Below are positions 11,756-21,599 of a stretch of DNA of 64,000 nucleotides, piece after piece. The number at the start of each line of letters is the position of its first letter. The first letter of the stretch is position 1. The position numbers and the translations under genes are program-made. The notes beneath the pieces were generated by a model, which was not told the DNA's origin, did not search any database, and worked only from the letters and a program-made list of their open reading frames with translations. The stretch lies in NCBI GenBank assembly GCA_930367205.1, contig OV884013.1:120815827-120879826 (forward strand). The letters are read 5' to 3'. This DNA is from Acanthosoma haemorrhoidale. Taxonomy: Eukaryota; Arthropoda; Insecta; Hemiptera; Acanthosomatidae.

Positions 11756-11934
11756 AGTTAAGTCCAGGCGCCGCTAGTGCCCAGCCTTAATCCCCAAACA
11801 TATGTTATCTGTATATGTTTACAGGTAATACCTATAGATAGAGGTATCTTGGTCTAAATAAAGAGTCTTGTTATAACGTTCTACGTGTTCTTATTACCAA
11901 CCTTTCTTAGCTTGTAATTCAATAAACATTAACT
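11756..11934 (+). repeat. 5' LTR of element 1
   Basis: This 179-bp repeat is identical by eye to 16909-17087. It carries an AATAAA at 11857-11862 and terminal inverted AGTTAA/TTAACT. It is preceded by the target duplication TAGA. Confidence 0.95.
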
Positions 11935-11952
11935 GGTGCCGAAACCCGTGAA
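11935..11952 (+). promoter_or_regulatory. tRNA primer-binding site of element 1
   Basis: GGTGCCGAAACCCGTGAA directly follows the 5' LTR, whose last T can add to give TGGTGCC. The same 18 bases sit at the matching place in element 2 (33567-33584, minus strand). The complementary tRNA was not identified. Confidence 0.8.
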
Positions 11953-12029
11953 CCGTGGAGAAAGAGAGTTATCGAGTGCGAGCGTAATTTTTTTTTGTTT
12001 TTTTTTCTTCTATACGCGAAAGAGAGAAG

Positions 12030-13220
12030 ATGACTGAAGGAGGAATTTTGAGACAGCCCGTCTTGAATCTCGTAGAGGGAGCAGATATTAGAAGAGTGGG
12101 AACTATGCCAGAAGTTCATGCCACGGCGCTCGCGCTGATGAGGGTAAAAGCGATGAATACCCAGGATCTGAGGAAGGCTGTTGCGGAGCTGGAGAGATTC
12201 ACTGGGGAACTGGGTGAGCTGAACCATTTCCTAAAAGGAGGAGACCGTCTCACAGCTTTAATTGGAGCTAAAGCAGAAGAAAATTTAATAGATCCCAGAG
12301 ACGCGGAATCGTTGAAGGCGGCCCTGATATGTCGGGTCAAGAGAAGTATACTGAATCAAATTCAGGCAGATGAAGAAACCCCGTGGGAATTAATTAAGAT
12401 GAGATTGAAGAAGGCGTACGGAGGAGGACGATGGACTCCCGAGGAGGACATATTCCAAATGTTTAGGGAGACAAAGTCCCCAAGACAAAGTAACGGGCAA
12501 TATGCTGCGGGGTTAGTAGTCCGTTTCAATAAGATAACGGAGAAGATGAGAGAGTCGATTAGCGTAGAAGAGGTGGAGGGTAGAATGGGATTCTTATCCA
12601 CAATTCTAAAAGTGCAACTGGCCAAGGAGACAGGAAGAAAGGAAGGATTCTCTGATGAGCGCTCGTTCTCGGAGTGTGCACAATCAATGATCGACACTAG
12701 TGCCAAGGAGGAAGAAGTGAGGGTGCAAGACGTCGACAATGAGTGGAGCCGAGTTGCATACAAAAGAACCCGGACCCTGAAACCAACCTGGAGGAGACCA
12801 GAAACGTCCGTTATTGGCAGAGACAAGGGAACGACAGGAGAAAGAAGATTTAGAGGAACGAGACCGAGGTATGCCCCGCCCAGGGAAGAAAGAAAATGCC
12901 ACGGATGTAGGAAGGCAGGACATTTAGTGGCACAGTGTCCTCGAACAAAATGTTTTGAGTGTGGCGAGGAAGGACACATCGCGAGGCATTGCCCGTATAT
13001 CTTCCGGAGGAGAGAATACCAACGACCAGAACCAATGGAGGTAAACACTCAAGAGGTAAGAGAGAGACGGAGCATGACACATGGGGAGAGTGGATCATCA
13101 GAAGATGAGTCATCAGGGACTTCGGGAACTGAAGGAGAAGAAGCGAGGCGCAGCAGAAACAGGAGACAGACAGGGCAGAAGGTCGAGTCACGTAGATGGG
13201 AGCAACGTGATGAAGCCTGA
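12030..13220 (+). CDS. gag: Gag polyprotein of element 1
   Basis: This 396-residue nucleocapsid/capsid precursor of the retrotransposon would assemble virus-like particles and bind the element RNA. The N-terminal two thirds is a charged, helix-rich capsid-like region. Two CCHC zinc knuckles follow at about residues 290-303 (CHGCRKAGHLVAQC) and 308-321 (CFECGEEGHIARHC), then an acidic/serine-rich and basic tail. The ATG is 95 bp downstream of the LTR. The frame ends at a single TGA (13218-13220), after which the same frame stays open straight into pol, so a Gag-Pol fusion could be made by readthrough. A closely similar Gag is encoded by element 2. Confidence 0.95.
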   Translation: MTEGGILRQPVLNLVEGADIRRVGTMPEVHATALALMRVKAMNTQDLRKAVAELERFTGELGELNHFLKGGDRLTALIGAKAEENLIDPRDAESLKAALICRVKRSILNQIQADEETPWELIKMRLKKAYGGGRWTPEEDIFQMFRETKSPRQSNGQYAAGLVVRFNKITEKMRESISVEEVEGRMGFLSTILKVQLAKETGRKEGFSDERSFSECAQSMIDTSAKEEEVRVQDVDNEWSRVAYKRTRTLKPTWRRPETSVIGRDKGTTGERRFRGTRPRYAPPREERKCHGCRKAGHLVAQCPRTKCFECGEEGHIARHCPYIFRRREYQRPEPMEVNTQEVRERRSMTHGESGSSEDESSGTSGTEGEEARRSRNRRQTGQKVESRRWEQRDEA

Positions 13221-13252
13221 GGAGCGTGTCGGCAGAGAGGCGACCGCATCCT
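13218..13252 (+). promoter_or_regulatory. Candidate UGA readthrough site with downstream stem-loop
   Basis: The gag UGA at 13218-13220 is the only stop between gag and pol in this frame. By hand fold, A13220-G13226 (AGGAGCG) pairs with CGC (13245-13247) and TCCT (13249-13252), with A13248 bulged. Inside, after a bulged T13227, GTCG (13228-13231) pairs with CGAC (13241-13244), giving an 11-bp stem and a 9-nt loop. The arrangement resembles retroviral stop codons stimulated by a downstream RNA structure. Function is inferred. Confidence 0.6.
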
Positions 13253-13277
13253 GAGATGTAATGCAATTCGGGAGAGG

Positions 13278-16200
13278 ATGTGTGCGTTGCCAATAATTAG
13301 GGTCAAAGGAGGAGAGATGTGTCTGGTGGACACGGGAAGCACCAACACCATCATGTCCCGCGGAGCGCTGGAGAGGCTGTATGGTGGAGAGAGGGCACTC
13401 CAGATTCAGGTATGTAATTGTAGTTTAATCACCCTGGGAGGCCCTTGCGAGGTAGTGGGAGAGTTAGTCATAGGGCTAAATAGGTGGGCGAAGAAAGGGG
13501 GAGATCTAAAGATACATATCGTAGGAAACATGCCGCGGGAGTACCAGGTGATAGTTGGGTGCGACATGTTGGGGAAGGTAGGTGCGCGTGTGGAGAATAT
13601 CGGGGGAAAATGGAACATTAAGTTGGGCAAAGTGGAATATAAATGTCAAGGGACTATATGGGACGGAAGAGCGCGGATAGGGGCGGTTAATAAAATAGAG
13701 GGCTGGAGGGAAGGCCTACAGAGGGAGTTTGAGGATATTTTTTACGTAGAGGGAGACACGCTAGGAGCGACTGGGAAGACGGTCCACGAGATCCAGTTAA
13801 AGAAAGAACGCGTCACATACGTGAAAGAGAGACGATATCCGCAGGCACTACGTAGGCATATTAGAGAGGAGCTAGAGAGTCTCAAACGGCAAGGGATTAT
13901 AATTGATAGCACTTCGCCATATAACAGTCCTCTATGGGCAGTGAGGAAGAAAAATAGACCTGGGGACGAGACGGAGAAATACAGGGTAGTTATCGATTAT
14001 CGGAAGTTAAACGAGAACACGACGGATGAGAAGTATCCTATTCCCCGATTTGAGGACATATTAGACAGATTGAACGGGGCGACAATATTTAGTACCCTAG
14101 ATCTAAAGGCAGGCTATCACCAGATCAAGATGAGTGCGAACGACCAAGACAAAACGGCCTTTACATTTGAGAGGGGGCATTATCAATTTACCAGGATGCC
14201 ATTTGGACTGAAAAACGCCCCGATTACCTTTCAACGCCTAATGGATGAATTTTTGAGGGGAATAGACGAAGCGGTATGCCAGGTCTACATGGACGATCTG
14301 TTAGTTTTCAGCAGAACGGAGGCAGAGCACGTTGAGCACCTAAGAAGTGTATTTCAAAGAGTCCGCGAATTCGGATTAAAATTGTCCATGGAGAAGTCTC
14401 TGTTGGGGAAGAAAAAAATCAATTTTTTGGGCCACACTATCTCACAGGAGGGGGTTAAGCCAGACTCTACGAAGGTCGAGGCCATTAGAAGGATGGTGGT
14501 GCCCACAGATGTAAAGGGGATCCGTCGACTTCTGGGGACGCTTAATTATTACAGAAGATTTGTGCCGGACATGGCGGCATACCTGGTGCCTATTAATAAT
14601 TTACTGCGAAAGGGAGCGAGGGTGGTAATTACCCCAATCATGGAGCAGAACATCCGGAAATGTATGTCTAGCTTACAAGAGGAACCGATATTAGCATTTC
14701 CCGATTTCCAACATCCCTTCACAATCACCACTGATGCCAGCGAATACGCACTGGGGGCAGTGTTGTCGCAGGAGAGAGACGGTGGGGAGCGCCCGGTGGC
14801 GTACGCTAGTCGACGGCTCACAGAAACGGAAGCGCGGTATAGTGCTCTAGAGAGAGAGCTCCTAGGTATCGTCTGGGCTATAGACCATTTCCGCCCATAT
14901 GTCTTCGGCAGAAAATTCCGTGTTCACACCGACCACAGACCCCTACAATGGGTAGGAAAGTTAAAGGAGTCCTCGGCGCGGGTCACGAGGTGGAAAGAGT
15001 TTTTGTCCCAGTACAATATGGAGATCATATATAAACCCGGGAAAGAGAACGTAGTGGCAGACTGGCTGTCCAGAGCCATTACTGTGAATGCATTGGAAGA
15101 AGAGGAACCATCCGGGGAAATCCAACAGTTTCTCCGGGAATGGACACCCGGGGAGGATGGAAGCCTCGGTACGCGAGGAGATAGCGAAGGTGAGGAAACC
15201 CTTGAAGAGGAAGGTTCCGCCGCCGAAAGACCTGTTGAAATGGAAGTAACAGAAGGGATCGTGAACGACAAAAGACGGCAGATCATTTGGAAATCCAAGA
15301 CCTCAGGGCGGCTGCAGATCGCATATGACAGTTATGGGAGAAGTAAAATCGCGACGATTTGGTCGCCACCAGGGGTTAGGAACGACCAAATTTGCCGTGC
15401 ATTGAAAGATGCCTCGGAACCCGGAAAGACCCATCATGTATTTGTAGGGAATGCCACTATTTGGGAGAAAATTCGTAGACTCTGGCGAACGGAACAACTT
15501 GGAGTGGATAGGATATTTATTCGGTGCACGTCGATGGTGGAGACACTCAAAGACAGAGAACAGCAGCTGGAAGTGACGCTGGCCTATCACCAAGGAAAAA
15601 CGAACCACCGTGGAGTTCAGGAAACGTTGCAAGCGTTGCGGCGGAGGTACTTTTGGTGGGGAATGAAAAAGAGCATACAAGAAATGATAGGGGCATGTGC
15701 AGTTTGTCTCACTACGAAGTATGACAGACATCCGCCACGGGGGCGACAAGAAGAATCGCCCACCGCCGAGACACCGTTGAGTGACTTACAAGTGGATACC
15801 TTCACTTGGAGGGGGTATAAGTGGGTTACCACAATCGACAGCTTTAGCAAAGTGGCCATGGCGCACCCGGTGCAAGATCGGTCATCTGACGCGGTAATGC
15901 TGGCATTAAATACCTGGTTCCAGTTTTACGGAGTACCAGACCGGATCGCGTCGGATGGGGGCAGAGAATTTGACAATGCCAACATCCGAAAAGAAATGAA
16001 GACTCTCGATGTCTCTTGGCATCTTAATACCCCAGGGCACCCTAAGAGTAGAGGAGGGATAGAAAGATTGCACAGCACCCTGAGTGACCACCTGCGGGTA
16101 TATCACGCGGAAAAGGGTCTGCCGGCGAATGAGGCAATGCCGAAGGCGGTGGCCGCTTACAATCATTCGATCCACACCGCGACGGGGTTCTCCCCGTTCG

Positions 16201-16601
16201 AGATCCTCTTTGGGCTGCGCGAAAGACGGAGAAATGGGGCAGAGACGGTAGCAGACAAGGGAATGGCGGAGAAAATGGCGAGTAATACTGTCGCTTTGAG
16301 GAAAATATGCGACAAAGTCAGAGAAAGGATAACGAGGGACAAAGCGAGACGAGTGGAACGGGAAAACCTCAAAGTCCGGGATCGAATGGGGGAACTTAAA
16401 ATCGGGACTATCGTCTATAAAAAACTAGGGTCAAATAGGAGCAAAGAGCTGGTGCGATATGAGGGCCCATTTAAAGTGGTCGTGATTAGGGAACACAACG
16501 TCGTGACAATTGAGAGTATACGACCCCCTAAGAAGCGGCGAAATGTCCACATAGAACAGTTAAAGCTTCCACCAGGGGGGGAGGTTGTAGATCAGGAATG
16601 A
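13278..16601 (+). CDS. pol: Pol polyprotein of element 1 (PR-RT-RNase H-IN)
   Basis: Counted from the first ATG after gag this is 1,107 residues, but the frame is open from the gag TGA onward. Aspartic protease: DTGS at residues 18-21. Reverse transcriptase: YMDD at 337-340, with the upstream STLDLKAGYHQI and MPFGLKNAP blocks. RNase H: TDASEYALG near 485-493. Integrase: an HHCC-type zinc region near 770-815 (YHQGKTNHRG, then CAVC) and a DD35E triad at about D840, D893 and E929 (VDTF, SDGGREF, GGIERLH). A GPF-type C-terminal module (RYEGPFKVV) follows. All catalytic residues are present and no internal stop is seen, so it may be active. It makes cDNA from the element RNA and integrates it. No chromodomain or env follows. 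Confidence 0.96.
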   Translation: MCALPIIRVKGGEMCLVDTGSTNTIMSRGALERLYGGERALQIQVCNCSLITLGGPCEVVGELVIGLNRWAKKGGDLKIHIVGNMPREYQVIVGCDMLGKVGARVENIGGKWNIKLGKVEYKCQGTIWDGRARIGAVNKIEGWREGLQREFEDIFYVEGDTLGATGKTVHEIQLKKERVTYVKERRYPQALRRHIREELESLKRQGIIIDSTSPYNSPLWAVRKKNRPGDETEKYRVVIDYRKLNENTTDEKYPIPRFEDILDRLNGATIFSTLDLKAGYHQIKMSANDQDKTAFTFERGHYQFTRMPFGLKNAPITFQRLMDEFLRGIDEAVCQVYMDDLLVFSRTEAEHVEHLRSVFQRVREFGLKLSMEKSLLGKKKINFLGHTISQEGVKPDSTKVEAIRRMVVPTDVKGIRRLLGTLNYYRRFVPDMAAYLVPINNLLRKGARVVITPIMEQNIRKCMSSLQEEPILAFPDFQHPFTITTDASEYALGAVLSQERDGGERPVAYASRRLTETEARYSALERELLGIVWAIDHFRPYVFGRKFRVHTDHRPLQWVGKLKESSARVTRWKEFLSQYNMEIIYKPGKENVVADWLSRAITVNALEEEEPSGEIQQFLREWTPGEDGSLGTRGDSEGEETLEEEGSAAERPVEMEVTEGIVNDKRRQIIWKSKTSGRLQIAYDSYGRSKIATIWSPPGVRNDQICRALKDASEPGKTHHVFVGNATIWEKIRRLWRTEQLGVDRIFIRCTSMVETLKDREQQLEVTLAYHQGKTNHRGVQETLQALRRRYFWWGMKKSIQEMIGACAVCLTTKYDRHPPRGRQEESPTAETPLSDLQVDTFTWRGYKWVTTIDSFSKVAMAHPVQDRSSDAVMLALNTWFQFYGVPDRIASDGGREFDNANIRKEMKTLDVSWHLNTPGHPKSRGGIERLHSTLSDHLRVYHAEKGLPANEAMPKAVAAYNHSIHTATGFSPFEILFGLRERRRNGAETVADKGMAEKMASNTVALRKICDKVRERITRDKARRVERENLKVRDRMGELKIGTIVYKKLGSNRSKELVRYEGPFKVVVIREHNVVTIESIRPPKKRRNVHIEQLKLPPGGEVVDQE

Positions 16602-16908
16602 GCTGGAGTGTCCTCGCAGCATACACGCAAGGAACATTGTAAATAGTTATAGTTATGTGATTTTTCCCACAGAAGTATTGTTTTTTTTTAAAAGTCAAAG
16701 TTTTCTTTTATGTTTTTTGTTTACAAGTGACAGTTGGTTTTTACGTTTTATAGGATTAGAGCTTAATGTGAGGGATTACAGGCTGTGTACGGGCGGGGCT
16801 GGCCTTTGCTCCTTTGTAACATTAGCGGAGCATTATTTGAATGGACTAAGACGTCCGAGTGTTGGACTTCAAAGTTTGCGAATGGGTGTTCGTAAACTGG
16901 TGGGGGGG
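16602..16908 (+). other. 3' untranslated region and polypurine tract of element 1
   Basis: This AT-rich 3' UTR ends in the purine tract GGTGGGGGGG (G run at 16902-16908) directly before the 3' LTR. Such a tract primes plus-strand DNA synthesis. A short open frame inside (about 16657-16914) has no env-like features. Confidence 0.8.
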
Positions 16909-17087
16909 AGTTAAGTCCAGGCGCCGCTAGTGCCCAGCCTTAATCCCCAAACATATGTTATCTGTATATGTTTACAGGTAATACCTATAGATAGAGGTAT
17001 CTTGGTCTAAATAAAGAGTCTTGTTATAACGTTCTACGTGTTCTTATTACCAACCTTTCTTAGCTTGTAATTCAATAAACATTAACT
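16909..17087 (+). repeat. 3' LTR of element 1
   Basis: This 179-bp LTR is identical by eye to the 5' LTR, with AATAAA at 17010-17015, and is followed by the target duplication TAGA (17088-17091). In sense orientation inside the gene, this poly(A) signal could truncate CASK transcripts. Confidence 0.95.
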
Positions 17088-17091
17088 TAGA

Positions 17092-18199
17092 CACGTTTAG
17101 ACGCACTGCAACCTCTGAGTATACCTCGTGTCCTATAAAACACTGTGTATATGTGTAGCATCTATTGCCTGACGTGTGAGACTGGGTGCTTCCAGGGCCG
17201 GTTCTCCTTTTTCCACTTGTACTTTGCTTTGTACTTTCACAGGTTTGCATCTAGTGTGCTCCCAAACAACGGCTCTAACTCCAGGATTTTACAGCGAAAA
17301 TCCCCAAATCGATCTCTTCGAATTCTGCCATTTTATGTCAAGTGCTTGTGATCCCTGAGGCCCTGCTTACAATAGCCATCTTGCCTTCCGGTCGTCGCAT
17401 ATCCGGCGGAAGTGCCTAAACCACTTGAGCAAAAGTTATTTATTGTCTGTCTTCTCCTCCTTGTCTCACTTCTCAGACTATCGCGGATATTTTTATTAGC
17501 CTTAGCCACACTTCTTAGGCATCTCGTCTAAATACCTGTAATCCTCCTTCCATGTTTGTCCTGTAGTGCACAACTCAAAACGGGGTTTCTCTATGACCTG
17601 TGGTACGTATGATTTATCGTCGCTTCGAGTATACGTATTCCAGTGCATTTGGGATTGCTGCATCGGTCAATGAACCTAATCCCCTAGTACAGTCACAGTG
17701 CACCACTCATCCCTATAATCCTCCTCGGAGACTAAAACGGCAGTGGTCTCGTGACCTGCTATAAATGCGTAATTGCCAGGACTCCCACCTGGCAATGGCC
17801 AGTTTCTCCAATCATGTCCTGAGCGTATGTGGCTCTCGCGCTCTTCGTCAGCCTCCGCTGGCTCGTATCCGTTAACGCGGCTGCCGGAGGAGCGTAGGGG
17901 ACTTCCCAAGACTCCGCTTCTTCTTTGGCAGCGAGGGAGGTGACAACCATGTGGATTTAGGAGGTCTCTGGGCTGTTTGTAAATACTGTATGAATGAGCG
18001 AATGAATGAAAATACTTATCACAATTACTTATTACCCAATGAGGCAGATTGTAATTTTATCATAATAAAGTTGTTTTTGTTGTAACAGTAATTATATTTA
18101 TGATTTCTTAAATCCACTAATAGCTATTTACAGAATTGTATCATCTTCTTTATATATTTATAGGTGACATTGCTAATTAATAGTTATTTCTGGTTGCAG
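17092..18199. other. Intron DNA upstream of the first CASK exon, with a GC-rich unrecognised block
   Basis: The last part (about 18050-18199) is ordinary AT-rich intron ending in the acceptor TTGCAG at 18199. The block 17340-17950 is clearly more GC-rich and has overlapping open frames on the minus strand (17676-17909 and 17759-17950, 77 and 63 residues) that I do not recognise. They could be remnants of a transposable element. No L27 or kinase exon of CASK was found here. Confidence 0.5.
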
Positions 18200-18382
18200 G
18201 GGATGCTCCAGGCCCACGATGTGGTGGGGCACGAGATCTACGGGGAGGACGCGATCCGGGTTACCCCGCCGCCCTTGCCCTACGCCAACGGCGATGACGA
18301 CGACCTGGAGGCCCAGGACCTCGATGAGCAAGTCACGCGTGTCCGCCTCGTCCAGTTTCAAAAAAATACCGACGAACCCATG
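18200..18382 (+). CDS. CASK: CASK exon: end of L27C, linker, start of PDZ
   Basis: This 183-bp exon (61 codons, phase 0 at both ends) lies between the acceptor TTGCAG at 18199 and the donor GTAAGT at 18383. It encodes the last helix of the second L27 domain ([16 protein letters not shown]), the CASK-typical IRVTPPP-x-PYANGD linker with an acidic run, and the first PDZ strand [15 protein letters not shown]. That last string is nearly invariant in CASK from insects to mammals. L27C binds Lin-7 (Veli); the next exon completes the PDZ groove. The apparent ATG at its start is internal; translation comes in from upstream exons. Confidence 0.95.
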
Positions 18383-19215
18383 GTAAGTCATTTATCTTCC
18401 CTCATTCTGTTTACTTACATAAGTATGTACTGAATAAACGCGATACCTCGTTACGGCCTTCCCGATCAATCAAGCAAGTACCTCTATACTGAACGGCAGC
18501 CAATGTTAAATCTCATCAGGGCTGGTCTCTTAAAACATCATACAAACCCAAATATACCCCCGCTTCCAATCCATTAACTCAACTATAATAGTGATTTTTA
18601 AGCAAGATAATTATGAATAGTAACAATTATAAAATTCATTAGTGCACAAATTAATATATGATTATTCCAAGGAAGCTAAGTTAACTTTTATTAAAGGATT
18701 CCTGCCAATTGTATGTATTAATCTTTGTTACGCTGTTTCATGAAGAAATTTTGCAAGAACAAGGCTGAAACATTTTAGATATAACTAATGAAAATGATCC
18801 GTTTATACTGCATAATTGGGTACCAGAAACTTAAATACATTTTGAACTGGACAAACAATATAACAAAGCTTATAAAATGTAGGATTACTATATTTTGAAA
18901 TTGGCACAATACAATAATAGTAATAGTACACAAGCCTCTCAAACATGAAAGGCGAAATATAATTAAGAATAGTCAAAATGTGATTGCAAACATTGCAACA
19001 ATGATACAACTTATACACCATTTCACAAAATTTGAAAAACTGATTATCTCAACAGAGAACCAATTGTAATAATCCAAAAAATATAAATTTCACAGACCTA
19101 GCAATACCATATTATAACTTATAATTATAACTTAAATAATAAACACAAATAATAAGTAAAGAAGATAATAACAGTTCCCGGAAACTATTAGAATCAATTC
19201 GTATAACCAAAAATA
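18383..19215. other. CASK intron, AT-rich
   Basis: This is ordinary AT-rich intron after the GTAAGT donor. No feature was recognised. Confidence 0.6.
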
Positions 19216-20682
19216 TACTGACAGGCAAAAAATTCCTCCCACTTGTAAAAAAATTGTATTTGTATTACTTATTACTTATTATTAGTACTTATTATTTATT
19301 GAATTTATAAACTCTTTTTTACCTTTAATAAGGTTTTTAACGTTTATTAAATGAGTCTTTGTTTAAAAATTTAAAATCAAAATGTGAACTGCTAAGAAAC
19401 ATGAAAAAAAATTGAAAAATAACCATTTTTATCCTAAAAGAAATTAATGTCAGGATCATTTAATAGCGCGAATTTCCTCCTCTTGCCTTTATTGCTTCTT
19501 GAAGACATCAGCGTACTTTCCACCAGTCGGGAAATGTCCCTTTGCTGGAGGTTAGCCCATTATTCCCGAAGAGCCCTTTCAAGGTCCTGCAGTGTATCAG
19601 GAAGTGCTGAACGCGCTCTTATTCGTCTTCCGAGGTTATCCCATAAATGCTCGACAGGGTTCAAATCTGGAGAACGTGCTGGCCAGGCTAAGACCTCAAT
19701 GTTGTGCTGATGAAGGAACGTCTGTACTATGCGAGCGACATGTGGACGAGCATTAGAAATGAATGATCGCTAATTTCAATGAGGATAGGAAACACATGAG
19801 TTTCCAAAATCTCATCTACATAGCGAGTGGCCGTCAAAGACCCTCCATGAACAACAACCAATTCTGTGCGGCACTCCATTGAAATCCCAGCCCACACCAT
19901 TAAGGAGCCACGTTGAAAAGGTTGGCTCTGGGTGAAATTACAGGCTGGATACCTTTCATTTCTTCTTCTCCACACCCTTTCACGCCCGTCTGGAGATCGT
20001 AGAGCAAAAGCCAGCCGTGCAACTCTGTGAGTTCTGGTAAATTCTGGTCCTCTTACTGGGCGAAAAAACCATTAGTCCTTAATCATTTAATCTTTCCAAG
20101 CAGTACGTTCAGAAATTTGCACACCTCGAACTTCAACTTCTTGGAGCTTATGGATCGCTTGAACAAAGGTAAGGTACCGGTTTCATAAAATTCTTAAAGT
20201 AAGAAACCGGTCATCCTGTGGTTCTGTTGCCATAGGCCGTCCAGAACCGGCCCTTCTATGGTAAGACCTAGTTTCTCGAAAACGCCTGACGGCGTCTCGT
20301 AGAGTTTCATAGGGAACTCCGATGGCATTAGCTGCATATATCACCACGTGCAACATCCTCAGCACGAAGAGGCATTTTTTAACTTAAAATTGAGAAAATT
20401 GAAATATCGAAGCCGAAAACTAAGAAATTTGCTGCACCAGAATGCATATGACACTGAATAAACATTTTTAATTCCATGGAAAGTAAACATTGGGAACGAC
20501 AGTCCTTTAATTTAATTAAGGATTATGGGTCACAATCCTCTATATTGACATTTCTAATTGAAAACAAATTAAAAAAATACATATTTATTCATAAAAAAAA
20601 TTGACCAATCCAAAGCAGAAATATTTTGGGATGAAAACATGAAAAAATCAGGTGGGTGGAATTTTTTGCGTGTCAGTGTTTA
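19216..20682 (-). mobile_element. Decayed Tc1-like DNA transposon
   Basis: Inverted ends share CTGACA(G/C)GCAAAAAATTCC at about 19218 on the + strand and at about 20676 reading inward, next to TA dinucleotides. The interior on the minus strand is a broken Tc1-family transposase. An HTH region near 20365-20183 contains GVPYETLRDAVRRFRETRS and GSGRPMAT. A central DDE-type region near 19975-19727 contains WRRRNERYPACNFT, GSLMVWAGIS and GGSLTATRYVDEIL. Several stops and frame changes separate them and the C-terminal catalytic part is only traceable in pieces. The exact right end is uncertain by a few bases. Confidence 0.85.
19470..20365 (-). pseudogene. Tc1-like transposase pseudogene
   Basis: This is the broken coding region of the 19216-20682 element, read on the minus strand. 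It starts with a paired-like DNA-binding helix-turn-helix, then a region with WRRRNERYPACNF and LMVWAGISMECRTELV, typical of Tc1/Tc3-type transposases. A decayed C-terminal segment has recognisable 'LSSIYGIT' and 'FPDWW' remnants. Multiple in-frame stops make it non-functional. In intact relatives this enzyme cuts and pastes the element at TA sites. Confidence 0.8.
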
Positions 20683-20889
20683 CAAAATTCAGCGAAATGT
20701 AAAGCAGATATCAATATGTACAAGAACACGGATACTCTGCGCTGTTGGACGGTGTAAGATCGTCTTTCTCCTGACTTCTTAGTCTGTATTCGGATCACTG
20801 ACTGTATAGTTTCTTCTTCAATACACGGTCTCATTGCCACTGACTTACTCTAACTGGCGCACAGAACTAATACGTAAGGATTAAACAGC

Positions 20890-21400
20890 GAGAGGAGTTC
20901 TTGGCAACATGGTATTTATTTCCAGCCTCCCCCACCCTACAAAGGTAGGTAGTTTATGTGGTCTTGGAATGACCACGAGCTCACACTCGGTATCTAAGGG
21001 TAGGCGAAAACCGTTCGGATCCCAAAGGCGAGTGTGAACCGGAGAGAGACAGACTGGATTGCAATGAGAGACACTGCTGGTAAAATTTGCAGGGCCACGG
21101 CAACCGTCGTCCGCGAGGGAGAGGTCTCTTTCAAGGAGGTGCTAGTTTTAGCGAGACGAAGGGAGAGATTCCCACTTGGAAGGTGTGAGGTCTGACAAGC
21201 GCTGGACTAAAACATAGGGAGGTTAGGATAGAGAGATGCAGAGGTGGTTGAATGAGAAGTCCATGGTTTTGAGTAGAGCAACAGGCGCCAGTGCAGAGAG
21301 AGAGAGAGAGAGGTGAGAGTAGTTTTCCAAGTGAAGGTCCGATTTGTTATGCTAATTTTCTGGGAGGACCAAGCTTATATAGGAGGCCAGCCAGTAGGGT
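20890..21400 (-). mobile_element. LTR-like promoter/poly(A) module (family B), antisense copy
   Basis: Read on the minus strand, this has a TATA box (tatataag, 21374-21381), a long (CT)n tract (about 21296-21312), a body homologous to 10985-11345, and AATAAA (20915-20920). The order TATA, body, poly(A) signal is the same as in the sense copy at 10860-11535. This supports the reading that both are solo LTRs or promoter modules of one retroelement family. Confidence 0.55.
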
Positions 21401-21599
21401 GGGGGTAAGTCCCCACCTACGGCTGTCTCCCCCACTCTCACTGACGTCATAACCTTTATTAAACATATGAAAACAGTGATAGATATGATTTGATCGAGAA
21501 GATGGTGACTTATAATTATTTATAATCAAGAGGTGGCCACAACAGAGACGATTGCCCTTACCCGTTAGAAAATGCATCTACCTTCCCTTCAGGATATGC

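Larger units (their letters stand above)
11756..17087 (+). mobile_element. Complete Ty3/gypsy LTR retrotransposon, sense to CASK (element 1)
   Basis: This is a 5,332-bp full-length element: two 179-bp LTRs that look identical, a primer-binding site, gag, a pol with protease, reverse transcriptase, RNase H and integrase in that order, a polypurine tract, and no env. It is flanked by the 4-bp duplication TAGA (11752-11755, 17088-17091). The LTRs start AGTTAA and end TTAACT, as in many insect gypsy-group elements. The domain order PR-RT-RH-IN defines Metaviridae. Identical LTRs and two long intact frames imply a recent insertion and possible activity. It lies about 1.1 kb upstream of the first recognised CASK exon. 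Confidence 0.96.

Noticed and set aside
12362..13048. 228-residue open frame antisense to gag of element 1.
   Set aside because: It is a shadow of the gag frame with the composition expected of an antisense reading, and no recognisable domain.
16657..16914. Short frame between pol and the 3' LTR of element 1 as an env gene.
   Set aside because: 85 residues of low-complexity sequence running into the LTR. No signal peptide, cleavage site or membrane anchor pattern of an envelope protein.
1..18199. Exons for the CASK kinase and first L27 domains.
   Set aside because: I looked on the + strand for conserved CASK kinase and L27 strings with splice sites and found none. They are probably upstream of the window.
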